64,000 bases of DNA from Aquibium sp. ELW1220 (lineage in GTDB: Bacteria; Pseudomonadota; Alphaproteobacteria; Rhizobiales; Rhizobiaceae), in contig NZ_JAOAOQ010000028.1 in the NCBI RefSeq assembly GCF_030398385.1, positions 19,523 through 83,522 on the forward strand, in the 5' to 3' direction. The notes beneath the pieces are model-generated. The model did not search any database and was not told where the DNA came from. It worked only from the letters and a program-made list of their open reading frames with translations. Position 1 is the stretch's first letter, and every line of letters starts with the position of its first letter. Below are positions 29,918-37,478 of this stretch, one piece after another. Position numbers and translations under genes: made by a program.

Positions 29918-30331
29918 ATGAGCAACTCGACAGCCACCCGTCCCGGCATGAAGCCACGCCCGCTCTCGCCGCACCTGCAGATCTACCGTTTCACGCCGAC
30001 CATGGCGATGTCGATCGTGCACCGCATCACCGGCGTCGCGCTCTACGGCGGCACGCTTCTCGTCGCGTGGTGGCTGATCGCCGCCGCGACGTCGCAGAGC
30101 GCCTTCGCCACCGCCGCCGCGGTGATGGGGTCGTGGTTCGGCCTGCTTGTGCTCTTCGGCTTCACCTGGGCGCTCTTCCACCACATGCTCGGCGGCCTTC
30201 GCCACCTTGTCTGGGACACCGGCCGCGGCCTCGAGAAGCACACCGCCACGACCTATTCCCTGGCCACGCTGGCGGGATCGATCTTGCTCACGATCCTCAC
30301 CTGGATCGTCATCCTGTTTGCGGGAGCCTGA
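29918..30331 (+). CDS. sdhC: Succinate dehydrogenase cytochrome b556 subunit
   Basis: This 137-aa membrane anchor of complex II has three helices. The SdhC motif RPLSPHLQIYRF, the signature SIVHRITGVAL and the heme-ligand His in HHMLGGLRHLVWD are all present. With SdhD it carries heme b and the ubiquinone site. The ATG at 29918 follows GGGGGAGCC. It is the first gene of sdhCDAB, 4 bases before sdhD. Confidence 0.95.
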   Translation: MSNSTATRPGMKPRPLSPHLQIYRFTPTMAMSIVHRITGVALYGGTLLVAWWLIAAATSQSAFATAAAVMGSWFGLLVLFGFTWALFHHMLGGLRHLVWDTGRGLEKHTATTYSLATLAGSILLTILTWIVILFAGA

Positions 30332-30335
30332 GATC

Positions 30336-30719
30336 ATGGCCGACATGCAGACCCCCCTCCGCAAGGTTCGCGGCCTCGGCGCAGCCGGCCATGGCACCGC
30401 CGAGTTCTGGCGCAACCGTGTCACCTCGGTCGCGCTCATCCCGCTCAGCATCTTCGCCGTCTGGCTTGTCGTCTCGGGCCTCGGCTCGAGCTTCGCCGAG
30501 ACCCGCGCCACGCTCTCCCACCCGGTCGTGGCCATCCTGCTCGCGCTCTTCATCCTCATCAGCCTCGACCACATGCGCCTCGGCATGGTCGAGATCATCG
30601 CTGACTACATCCACAGCGAAGGTCAGAAGCTGGTCCTCCTGATGCTCAACATCTTCTTCACCATCCTCGTCGGCGGGGCCTGCGTGTTCGCCCTGCTCAA
30701 GATCGCGTTCGGAGGCTGA
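30336..30719 (+). CDS. sdhD: Succinate dehydrogenase membrane anchor subunit
   Basis: This 127-aa protein has three hydrophobic helices, the typical start [20 protein letters not shown] and the heme-side [15 protein letters not shown] segment with conserved His and an Asp-Tyr pair. It completes the membrane anchor of complex II. It is 4 bases after sdhC and 7 bases before sdhA. Confidence 0.95.
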   Translation: MADMQTPLRKVRGLGAAGHGTAEFWRNRVTSVALIPLSIFAVWLVVSGLGSSFAETRATLSHPVVAILLALFILISLDHMRLGMVEIIADYIHSEGQKLVLLMLNIFFTILVGGACVFALLKIAFGG

Positions 30720-30726
30720 CCCGCAC

Positions 30727-32556
30727 ATGGCCAAGGCATCATCGGTCAACGGCAAGGCCTATACCTTCGTCGACCACAAGTTCGACGTCGTCGTGGTGGG
30801 GGCCGGCGGCGCCGGGCTGCGCGCCACGCTCGGCATGGCCGAGCAGGGGCTGAAGACGGCCTGCATCACCAAGGTCTTCCCCACTCGCTCGCACACCGTC
30901 GCCGCCCAGGGCGGCATCGCCGCCTCGCTGCAGAACATGGGGCCCGACCACTGGCAGTGGCACCTCTACGACACCGTCAAGGGCTCCGACTGGCTTGGCG
31001 ACGTCGATGCCATGGAATACCTCGCCCGCGAGGCGCCCGCCGCCGTCTACGAGCTCGAGCACTACGGCGTGCCGTTCTCGCGCACCGAGGAGGGCAAGAT
31101 CTACCAGCGCCCGTTCGGCGGCCACATGCAGAACTTCGGTGACGGCCCGCCCGTGCAGCGCACCTGCGCGGCGGCCGACCGCACCGGCCATGCCATCCTG
31201 CACACGCTCTACGGCCAGTCGATCAAGAACAACGCCCAGTTCTTCATCGAGTATTTCGCGCTCGACCTGATCATGACCGACGGCGTCTGCACCGGCGTCG
31301 TGGCCTGGAACCTCGACGACGGCACCATCCACCGCTTCGCCGCCAAGATGGTGGTGCTGGCCACCGGCGGCTACGGCCGCGCCTATTTCTCGGCGACGTC
31401 GGCCCACACCTGCACCGGCGACGGCAACGGCATGGTGGCGCGCGCCGGCCTGCCGCTCCAGGACATGGAGTTCGTGCAGTTCCACCCGACCGGCATCTAC
31501 GGCGCCGGCTGCCTGATCACCGAGGGTGCCCGCGGCGAGGGCGGCTATCTCGTCAACTCCGAGGGCGAGCGCTTCATGGAGCGCTATGCCCCCTCGGCCA
31601 AGGACCTCGCCTCGCGCGACGTCGTCTCGCGCTGCATGACGATGGAGATCCGCGAGGGCCGCGGCGTCGGCAAGGCCAAGGACCACATCTTCCTGCATCT
31701 CGACCATCTCGATCCGGCGGTGCTGCACGAGCGCCTGCCCGGCATCTCGGAATCGGCCAAGATCTTCGCCGGCGTCGACGTCACCAGGGAGCCCATCCCG
31801 GTTCTGCCGACCGTGCACTACAACATGGGCGGCATCCCGACCAACTACTGGGGCGAGGTACTGAACCCGACCGAAGGCGAGCCGGACCGCGTCCAGCCCG
31901 GCCTGATGGCCGTCGGCGAGGCGGGTTGCGCCTCCGTCCACGGCGCCAACCGGCTCGGCTCCAACTCGCTGATCGACCTCGTTGTCTTCGGCCGCGCCGC
32001 CGCCATCCGCGCCGGCGAGGTGGTCGACCGCGCCGCGGCGATCCCCGCCATCAACGAGGCCGCCGTCGAGAAGATCATGGACCGCTTCGACCGCCTGCGG
32101 AACGCCGATGGCGGCACGCCCACGGCCGTGCTGCGCGAGAAGATGCAGCGCGCCATGCAGGAGGACGCCGCCGTGTTCCGCACGCAGGACTCGCTGGAGA
32201 ACGGCTGCAAGCGCATCTCGGCGATCTGGAACGAGCTGCCGGACGTCAAGGTGACCGACCGGTCGATGATCTGGAACTCGGACCTCGTCGAGACGCTGGA
32301 ACTCGACAACCTCATGGCCTGCGCCATCACCACCGTCTACGGCGCCGAGGCGCGCAAGGAGAGCCGCGGGGCGCATGCCCGCGAGGACTTCTCCGAGCGT
32401 GACGACGCCAACTGGCGCAAGCATTCGCTGGCCTGGGTCGACGACGCGGGCAACGTCTCGCTGAAGTATCGCCCGGTCCACACCGAGACCATGCTGCCGG
32501 TGGCGCAGGGCGGCATCGACATCGCCAGGATCGCGCCGAAGAAGCGGGTGTATTAG
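30727..32556 (+). CDS. sdhA: Succinate dehydrogenase flavoprotein subunit
   Basis: This 609-aa catalytic subunit oxidises succinate to fumarate with covalently bound FAD. It shows the dinucleotide motif [12 protein letters not shown], the FAD-attachment His in [12 protein letters not shown], the active-site segment [12 protein letters not shown], and [18 protein letters not shown]. It ends in [15 protein letters not shown], a tail echoed in a relic downstream of sdhB. The operon is interrupted after this gene by a toxin-antitoxin pair. Confidence 0.98.
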   Translation: MAKASSVNGKAYTFVDHKFDVVVVGAGGAGLRATLGMAEQGLKTACITKVFPTRSHTVAAQGGIAASLQNMGPDHWQWHLYDTVKGSDWLGDVDAMEYLAREAPAAVYELEHYGVPFSRTEEGKIYQRPFGGHMQNFGDGPPVQRTCAAADRTGHAILHTLYGQSIKNNAQFFIEYFALDLIMTDGVCTGVVAWNLDDGTIHRFAAKMVVLATGGYGRAYFSATSAHTCTGDGNGMVARAGLPLQDMEFVQFHPTGIYGAGCLITEGARGEGGYLVNSEGERFMERYAPSAKDLASRDVVSRCMTMEIREGRGVGKAKDHIFLHLDHLDPAVLHERLPGISESAKIFAGVDVTREPIPVLPTVHYNMGGIPTNYWGEVLNPTEGEPDRVQPGLMAVGEAGCASVHGANRLGSNSLIDLVVFGRAAAIRAGEVVDRAAAIPAINEAAVEKIMDRFDRLRNADGGTPTAVLREKMQRAMQEDAAVFRTQDSLENGCKRISAIWNELPDVKVTDRSMIWNSDLVETLELDNLMACAITTVYGAEARKESRGAHAREDFSERDDANWRKHSLAWVDDAGNVSLKYRPVHTETMLPVAQGGIDIARIAPKKRVY

Positions 32557-32582
32557 GATTGGGCCTGAAGGAGGTCCGGACG

Positions 32583-32843
32583 ATGGGTGAGATCACGATC
32601 AGGCTGAGCGACGCGACGGTGATCGAGGCGCTTGAGGAAATGGCTTCGATCCACGGCAGGCCGGTCGAGGAGGAAGCCCGTTCGGTTCTGGAGCGCGCGG
32701 TCGAGGATCATCGTCACCGGACCGACCTGATCGAGAGAGCTCGGCAGATTCGCGCGATGACACCGACAGGCGTGAAGCAGACGGATTCGGTCGAGATCAT
32801 CCGCGCGATGCGCGAAGAGCGCGACCGTGCGCTGGGTGGTTGA
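32583..32843 (+). CDS. Type II antitoxin (FitA/VapB-like, RHH type)
   Basis: This 86-aa protein has a short ribbon-helix-helix-like N-terminus (EITIRLSDATVIEALEEMA, then HGRPVEEEARSVL) and a charged C-terminal tail that overlaps the toxin gene by 17 bases. The start has AAGGAGG 8 bases upstream. It sits inside the sdh operon between sdhA and sdhB, an unusual place, and would be co-transcribed with central-metabolism genes unless it has its own promoter. Confidence 0.85.
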   Translation: MGEITIRLSDATVIEALEEMASIHGRPVEEEARSVLERAVEDHRHRTDLIERARQIRAMTPTGVKQTDSVEIIRAMREERDRALGG

Positions 32844-33240
32844 CGCTTCGGTGGCCGTGAAGTGGATCATCGCGGAAGAACGCGAGGAGGCAGCGGATTC
32901 GCTGCTTTCCCATGGGGAAATGCGGTCCGCGCCTGACCTGTTGCTGGTGGAGGTTGCGAACGTCCTGCGCAACAAGCTGTCGAAGGGGCAGATATCGCTC
33001 CCACACGCCCAGACGGGTTTTCGGTTCGTTGCTTCCGCCATGACGTCCCTGGTGCCGGATCGCGAACTCGTCGGGCGCGCCCTGGATATCGCCGCCGAAC
33101 TGGAACACCCGGTGTATGACTGCATGTACATCGCCTGCGCCGAACGAGAAAACACGAAGGTCGTGACCGCTGACGCCCGCTTCAAGCGACGCACCGCGCA
33201 GTCCCGCTACGCAACGCTCGTCGAATCCCTGCCGATCTGA
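32827..33240 (+). CDS. Type II toxin, VapC-type PIN nuclease
   Basis: This 137-aa PIN-domain nuclease has the N-terminal [11 protein letters not shown] with the first catalytic Asp, Glu in [10 protein letters not shown], and the later acidic pair [12 protein letters not shown] and VTADARF. It starts at a GTG inside the antitoxin gene. It ends 13 bases before sdhB, so an intact module is wedged between sdhA and sdhB. Typical target is tRNA or rRNA. Confidence 0.9.
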   Translation: MRWVVDASVAVKWIIAEEREEAADSLLSHGEMRSAPDLLLVEVANVLRNKLSKGQISLPHAQTGFRFVASAMTSLVPDRELVGRALDIAAELEHPVYDCMYIACAERENTKVVTADARFKRRTAQSRYATLVESLPI

Positions 33241-33253
33241 ATCGGAGACACCC

Positions 33254-34033
33254 ATGGTCGAACTCACCCTCCCCAAGAACTCGAAGATCAATCCGGGCAA
33301 GACCTGGCCGAAGCCGCAGGGCGCGACCAATCTGCGCGAGTACAAGGTCTATCGCTGGTCGCCCGACGACGACCAGAACCCGCGCATCGACACCTATTTC
33401 GTCGACATGGACGATTGCGGGCCGATGGTGCTCGACGCGCTGCTCTACATCAAGAACAGGATCGACCCGACGCTGACCTTCCGCCGCTCCTGCCGCGAGG
33501 GCATCTGCGGCTCCTGCGCCATGAACATCGACGGCGCCAACACGCTGGCCTGCACCAAGGGCATCGACGAGATCGGCGGCGCGGTGAAGATCTACCCCCT
33601 GCCGCACATGCCGGTGGTCAAGGACCTCGTGCCCGACCTCACCGTGCCCTACGCGCAGCTCACCTCGATCCAGCCCTACCTGAAGACGGTCTCCCCCGAG
33701 CCCGCCAAGGAATGGCTGCAGAGCCACGAGGACCGGCAGAAGCTCGACGGCCTCTACGAGTGCATCCTGTGCTTCTGCTGCCAGACCTCGTGCCCCTCCT
33801 ACTGGTGGAACGGCGACCGCTATCTCGGCCCCGCCGTGCTGCTGCAGGCCTACCGCTGGCTGATCGACTCACGCGACGAGGCGACCGGCGAGCGCCTGAA
33901 CGATCTTGAAGATCCGTTCCGGCTCTACCGCTGCCACACCATCATGAACTGCGCCCAGACCTGCCCCAAGGGCCTGAACCCGGCCAAGGCTATCGCCGAG
34001 ATCAAGAAGATGATGGTGGAACGGGCGGTGTAG
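33254..34033 (+). CDS. sdhB: Succinate dehydrogenase iron-sulfur subunit
   Basis: This 259-aa electron-transfer subunit of complex II has a plant-type [2Fe-2S] motif [15 protein letters not shown] with the fourth Cys in LACTKG. Two bacterial-ferredoxin-type cluster motifs follow ([13 protein letters not shown] and [14 protein letters not shown]) for [4Fe-4S] and [3Fe-4S]. All cluster ligands are present, so the gene is functional even though a damaged copy of part of it lies at 35161-35277. GGAGACACCC precedes the ATG. Confidence 0.98.
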   Translation: MVELTLPKNSKINPGKTWPKPQGATNLREYKVYRWSPDDDQNPRIDTYFVDMDDCGPMVLDALLYIKNRIDPTLTFRRSCREGICGSCAMNIDGANTLACTKGIDEIGGAVKIYPLPHMPVVKDLVPDLTVPYAQLTSIQPYLKTVSPEPAKEWLQSHEDRQKLDGLYECILCFCCQTSCPSYWWNGDRYLGPAVLLQAYRWLIDSRDEATGERLNDLEDPFRLYRCHTIMNCAQTCPKGLNPAKAIAEIKKMMVERAV

Positions 34034-34105
34034 GCAGGGACGCCCGTTCTACGGGGCCAGCCCGCCGAAATCGACCGGCATGGACCCTGTCGTTCCGCAT
34101 CTCAT

Positions 34106-34147
34106 GGCGGCATCGACCTCGGAAAGGTGTCGCCGAAGAAGCGGGCG
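34106..34147 (+). pseudogene. Relic of the sdhA 3' end
   Basis: These 42 bases match the last coding part of sdhA (around 32509-32550) at 34 of 42 positions without gaps, by eye. They translate as GGIDLGKVSPKKRA against [14 protein letters not shown] in SdhA. The reading frame then runs on without the sdhA stop codon. Weaker similarity may extend upstream to about 34065. This is a remnant of a duplicated sdh segment. Confidence 0.7.
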
Positions 34148-34162
34148 CGCCTTGCGCCCGCT
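34140..34162. repeat. Short hairpin at the edge of the sdhA relic
   Basis: AGCGGGCGC-GCCTT-GCGCCCGCT is a 9-bp perfect stem. It starts at the last bases of the relic and is not followed by a T-run, so it is not a clear terminator. Confidence 0.4.
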
Positions 34163-34357
34163 ACGGCGGAGCCGCGTGTTGGGCGTCATCGGCAGACGCT
34201 CCGCCCGTACGCAAAAAGGGCCGGCGATCTACGCCTTGACGGGTATCGGGAACGGGCAGAAACTTGGTTTCTGTGACGAAGCGGGTACGTCTTAAAATTG
34301 TGCCCGACACCTGCTATGTTCGCAGTCCTTGCATTTGTGATGCTCAACGGGGCCGCG

Positions 34358-35137
34358 ATGTCCGATGAAGATGAACCGCTGACTGCAGGCGGATCGAGCA
34401 TCCATCGTTACGATGGCCATCAGTACGAATTCCGAGGTCCGGTTGATGCCGGCGTTCATCTCGAAAAGCTGGAAACCTTTCTGCAAGCGGCACTTGGGCC
34501 TCAGGCCGGTGTTTACCATGAGATCATTTCAGACAAGGTGCATATCGATATCCTGATTTATGCGCCGACCGAAAGCCGCGATTGTTGGACGTTCGTCACC
34601 AGCGGCATGAGCGACTTGCCCATGAAAGTGCCCGAGATACTGGGAGAAGATCGGGCCTTGTTTTCCCGTTCCGAGTTGCTGATTTCGCTTCCCCGCGATT
34701 GGTTCGACGCGGGAGACAATGGATTGCCGATCGATAGTCAGATGGGTGACGACTCGAAATTCTGGCCGATTGGTCTCCTGAAGCACCTTGCTCGGTTTCC
34801 GCATGAATTCGACACTTGGCTGTGGGATGGGCATTCGATCCCGAATTTCGATCCGCCGGAGCCATATCATCCATCAACGCGGTTTAACGGATCCGTCTTG
34901 TACCTCGGGATGGGTTCATTGTCCGAGAATCAGGTCATGGAACTAGACGATAGCGGCGCAATCGCTTTCCATACGGTCGTTCCGGTCTACGGCGATGAAA
35001 TGACCTACAAGCTCAACAAGGGCTCCGATGCGCTGTTGGAAAAACTCCTCTCGCATGGAGTGACCGACATCCTGGACCCGAACCGGCCGAGCGTGGTGCA
35101 GAAGCGCAGCCTGTTCGACTTTTTCTCCAAGTCCTGA
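34358..35137 (+). CDS. Suppressor-of-fused (SUFU) domain protein, likely acquired
   Basis: This protein of about 259 aa resembles bacterial SUFU-domain proteins: HIDILIYAPTESRDCWTFVTSGMSDLPM, a middle SRSELLISLPRDW and FDTWLWDGHSIPN. In bacteria these often act as immunity proteins in polymorphic-toxin systems, but no toxin lies beside it. It is clearly AT-richer than its surroundings (34501-34560 is 25 of 60 GC by count). The ATG at 34358 is preferred. Longer in-frame starts at 34298 or 34316 would add a hydrophobic segment. It is flanked by sdhA and sdhB relics. Confidence 0.75.
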   Translation: MSDEDEPLTAGGSSIHRYDGHQYEFRGPVDAGVHLEKLETFLQAALGPQAGVYHEIISDKVHIDILIYAPTESRDCWTFVTSGMSDLPMKVPEILGEDRALFSRSELLISLPRDWFDAGDNGLPIDSQMGDDSKFWPIGLLKHLARFPHEFDTWLWDGHSIPNFDPPEPYHPSTRFNGSVLYLGMGSLSENQVMELDDSGAIAFHTVVPVYGDEMTYKLNKGSDALLEKLLSHGVTDILDPNRPSVVQKRSLFDFFSKS

Positions 35138-35160
35138 AAGCCTCAGTCCCGGCGAGGTAA

Positions 35161-35277
35161 GGGATGCTCCCGCAGCGAAGGCATCTGCGGCTCCCGCGCG
35201 ATGCCCATCGAAAGCGCAAAACACGCTGACCTGCACCAGGGGCGTCGACGAGTTCGGCGGCATCTCGAAAATGCACC
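35161..35277 (+). pseudogene. Relic of internal sdhB (2Fe-2S motif region)
   Basis: By eye, 35161-35277 aligns with sdhB 33481-33596 at 90 of 116 positions, and 69 of 80 in the core, with one inserted A near 35221. Two cluster cysteines are lost (GSCAM became GSRAM, and the following LAC is frameshifted). The 5' part of sdhB is absent, and SUFU ends 23 bases upstream. It is a decayed partial copy without coding potential. Confidence 0.85.
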
Positions 35278-35387
35278 GGCCGCCATCCGGCATGGCCCGT
35301 CGGCTGGCACCGTCCGAGGGTGCCGTTCGGAAGACGGAATCTGTTGCACCCGCAGACCCACATCGGGTTAAAAGGGCGCTCGCTCCG

Positions 35388-35440
35388 GCGCTCTTCATCC
35401 TGAGGTGCGCGCGGAGCGAGCCTCGAAGGACGCACCTGAG
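35388..35440. repeat. Dispersed Rhizobiales intergenic repeat
   Basis: The string CATCCTGAGGTGCG, then GAGCCTCGAAGGACGCACC, forms an imperfect inverted repeat (GGTGCG / CGCACC, and CTTCATCCTGAGG-type arms). This CATCCTGAGG...CCTCGAAGGA form is a familiar dispersed palindromic repeat in Rhizobiales. It lies between the sdhB relic and yceH. Confidence 0.6.
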
Positions 35441-35446
35441 ATACCC

Positions 35447-36097
35447 ATGGACACTCCCGCCTCCGACCTGCTTCTCCTCAACGCCATCGAAGCCCGCGTG
35501 CTGGGCTCGCTGATCGAGAAGAAGGAGCTGACGCCCGACATCTACCCGCTGTCGCTCAACGCGACGCAGTCGGCCACCAACCAGAAGACGGCCCGCGAGC
35601 CGGTGATGAGCCTGGAACCGGCCGACATCCACCGCTCCTTCAAGTCGCTGATGGACAAGGGGCTGGTACGCCAGGTGTCGGGCTCGCGCGTCGAGCGTTT
35701 CGAACACCAGCTGTCGCAGCGCTTCTCGCTCACCCGTGGCCAGACCTCGCTGATCGGCCTGATGATGCTGCGCGGGCCGCAGACCGCGCACGAGCTGATG
35801 GCGCGCTCGGAGCGGATGGCGCGCTATGCCAATGTCGAGGAATTGCTCGCCGACATCGACCTGTTGATCGGCCGCAAGACGCCGCTCGTCCAGCTCGTCG
35901 AGCGCGGTCCGGGCCAGCGCGAGGACCGCTACGCCCATCTGCTCTGCGGCCCGGTCGCCGCCGCACCGCGCTCTGCGGCCCCGGCGCGTGCCTACGCCGC
36001 TGCCGACACGTCGGACCTCGAGGCGCGCGTCGCCGCGCTGGAAACGGAGGTGGCCGACCTGCGGTCCCTCCTCGAGAGCCTGACCGGGAACGGCTGA
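35447..36097 (+). CDS. yceH: YceH family protein (DUF480)
   Basis: This 216-aa protein has the YceH fold of two winged helices: LNAIEARVLGSLIEKKELTP, then YPLSLNATQSATNQKTAREP, and TRGQTSLIGLMMLRGPQTAHELMAR. It ends in a coiled coil (SDLEARVAALETEVADLRSLL). Function is unknown. It was probably not part of the sdh region originally, as repeats separate them. Confidence 0.9.
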   Translation: MDTPASDLLLLNAIEARVLGSLIEKKELTPDIYPLSLNATQSATNQKTAREPVMSLEPADIHRSFKSLMDKGLVRQVSGSRVERFEHQLSQRFSLTRGQTSLIGLMMLRGPQTAHELMARSERMARYANVEELLADIDLLIGRKTPLVQLVERGPGQREDRYAHLLCGPVAAAPRSAAPARAYAAADTSDLEARVAALETEVADLRSLLESLTGNG

Positions 36098-36201
36098 CGG
36101 CTTTTTCTCCGCCGCCCGCCGCCGCTTGATCCGCGTCAAGCCGCCTGCCTCGCCGTCCGGCTATCACGCTTCCCGACAACGAAAAGGGAGCTTGCCTTCG
36201 A

Positions 36202-36549
36202 ATGGCGACCACGAACTGGAACGACCTCATCAGCCAGACCAACGGCCGCATGGCGGCGGTGCGCGCCGGTGTGCCGGATGTGGCCGCAGGCTTCGCCCAG
36301 CTCGCCAAGGCCGCCATCGCACCCGGCGCGCTCGATTCGAAGACCAAGGAGCTGATCGCGCTGGCCATCGGCATCGCGGCGCGCTGCGACGGCTGCCTCG
36401 CCTTCCACGTCAAGGCCGCGATCAGGCTGGGCGCCACCCGGGACGAGGTGCTGGAGACGATCGGTGTGGCCGTCTACATGGGCGGCGGCCCTTCGATGAT
36501 CTACGGCGCCGAGGCGCTTGACGCCTACGACGCGCTGGCGGCGGGATGA
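36202..36549 (+). CDS. Carboxymuconolactone-decarboxylase family protein, AhpD-like
   Basis: This 115-aa protein has the alkylhydroperoxidase signature of the family: ALDSKTKELIALAIGIAARCDGCLAFHVKAAI, with a CDGC pair and a following His. This is the redox-active CxxC-x3-H of AhpD-like proteins and probably acts in peroxide detoxification with thiols. It precedes an msrA gene, which supports an oxidative-stress role. It is a different subtype from the CMD protein at 9461-9862, which lacks CxxC. Confidence 0.88.
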   Translation: MATTNWNDLISQTNGRMAAVRAGVPDVAAGFAQLAKAAIAPGALDSKTKELIALAIGIAARCDGCLAFHVKAAIRLGATRDEVLETIGVAVYMGGGPSMIYGAEALDAYDALAAG

Positions 36550-36630
36550 CCTCACGCAAGCGTGTTGGCGCTTGATTTTGAACCGCCGCGGAAGGACGCT
36601 ATCTGTCTGGCCAACAGGGAGATTGACGTC

Positions 36631-37230
36631 ATGCTGCGCATGCTGATCGCCGCCACGCTCGCCACCTTCGCCGCTTCGGCTTCGCCTGTCGCCGCGCAGC
36701 AGTCGGAAAGCGCCGTTTTCGCCGGCGGCTGCTTCTGGTGCATCGAATCCGACATGGACAAGGTGCCGGGCGTCACCGCCACCACCTCGGGCTATTCCGG
36801 CGGAACGCTGCAGAACCCCACCTATCCGAACCACGAGGGGCACCGCGAGGTGCTGAAGGTCGATTACGACCCGTCGAAGGTTTCCTTCGCGCAACTGGCC
36901 GACATCTTCTTCCGCTCCGTCGACCCGACCGATGCCGGCGGACAGTTCTGCGATCGCGGCCATGCCTACACCACGGCGATCTACGTGGCGGACGACGCGC
37001 AGAAGCAGGCGGCGGAGAAGGCCAAGGCTGCCGCACAGGCCGAACTCGGCAAGCCGATTGTCACTCCGATCGAGATGGCGGGCACCTTCTGGGCGGCGGA
37101 AGACTATCATCAGGACTACTACAAGAAGAACCCGATCCGCTACCGCTACTACCGCGGCGCCTGCGGCCGCAACGACCGGGTCGAGGCCCTGTGGGGCAAT
37201 GCCGCCTACGAGGGAATTCCGGCCCACTGA
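36631..37230 (+). CDS. msrA: Peptide methionine-S-sulfoxide reductase, exported
   Basis: This 199-aa MsrA has the catalytic GCFWC near residue 33 and the family segments SGYSGGTLQNPTY, NHEGHREVLKVDYDP, and DPTDAGGQFCDRG. An N-terminal signal peptide (MLIAATLATFAASASPVAAQ) shows that it works in the periplasm, repairing oxidised Met in envelope proteins. Resolving cysteines lie near the C-terminus (GACGRND). The ATG at 36631 follows AACAGGGAGATTG. Confidence 0.94.
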   Translation: MLRMLIAATLATFAASASPVAAQQSESAVFAGGCFWCIESDMDKVPGVTATTSGYSGGTLQNPTYPNHEGHREVLKVDYDPSKVSFAQLADIFFRSVDPTDAGGQFCDRGHAYTTAIYVADDAQKQAAEKAKAAAQAELGKPIVTPIEMAGTFWAAEDYHQDYYKKNPIRYRYYRGACGRNDRVEALWGNAAYEGIPAH

Positions 37231-37371
37231 TCGCTCCCGCGCGGGCGGACAGCCGGGCAACAGCTTGCGGACCGGCCGCCCTCGCGTCGGCCGCGCTCAA
37301 GGCGAAGCCGGCCGCGGGCTCCCCTTGACGCGCTTTGCCGTTTAACATTTCTCAATGCTGTTTGCCATTTC

Positions 37372-37432
37372 TTGGCGCGCCGCGCAGATCATTGCTGCCG
37401 ACAGCCGTCTTATTAACGGATTGGCGCGCCAA
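37372..37432. repeat. Repeated TTGGCGCGCC boxes upstream of the GGDEF-EAL gene
   Basis: TTGGCGCGCC occurs at 37372-37381 and again at 37421-37430, 49 bases apart. The second is extended to the perfect 12-bp palindrome TTGGCGCGCCAA. The spacing and the position 47 to 107 bases before the GTG suggest regulatory sites rather than chance, but no regulator is known. Confidence 0.4.
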
Positions 37433-37478
37433 CCAGTGCTACGGAACCCGGGAGATCGAGACAACTCGCCGGTAGCCC

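Noticed and set aside
34298..34357. Longer SUFU start giving a signal-peptide-like segment
   Set aside because: SUFU immunity proteins are cytoplasmic and the segment is short. It is kept only as an alternative.
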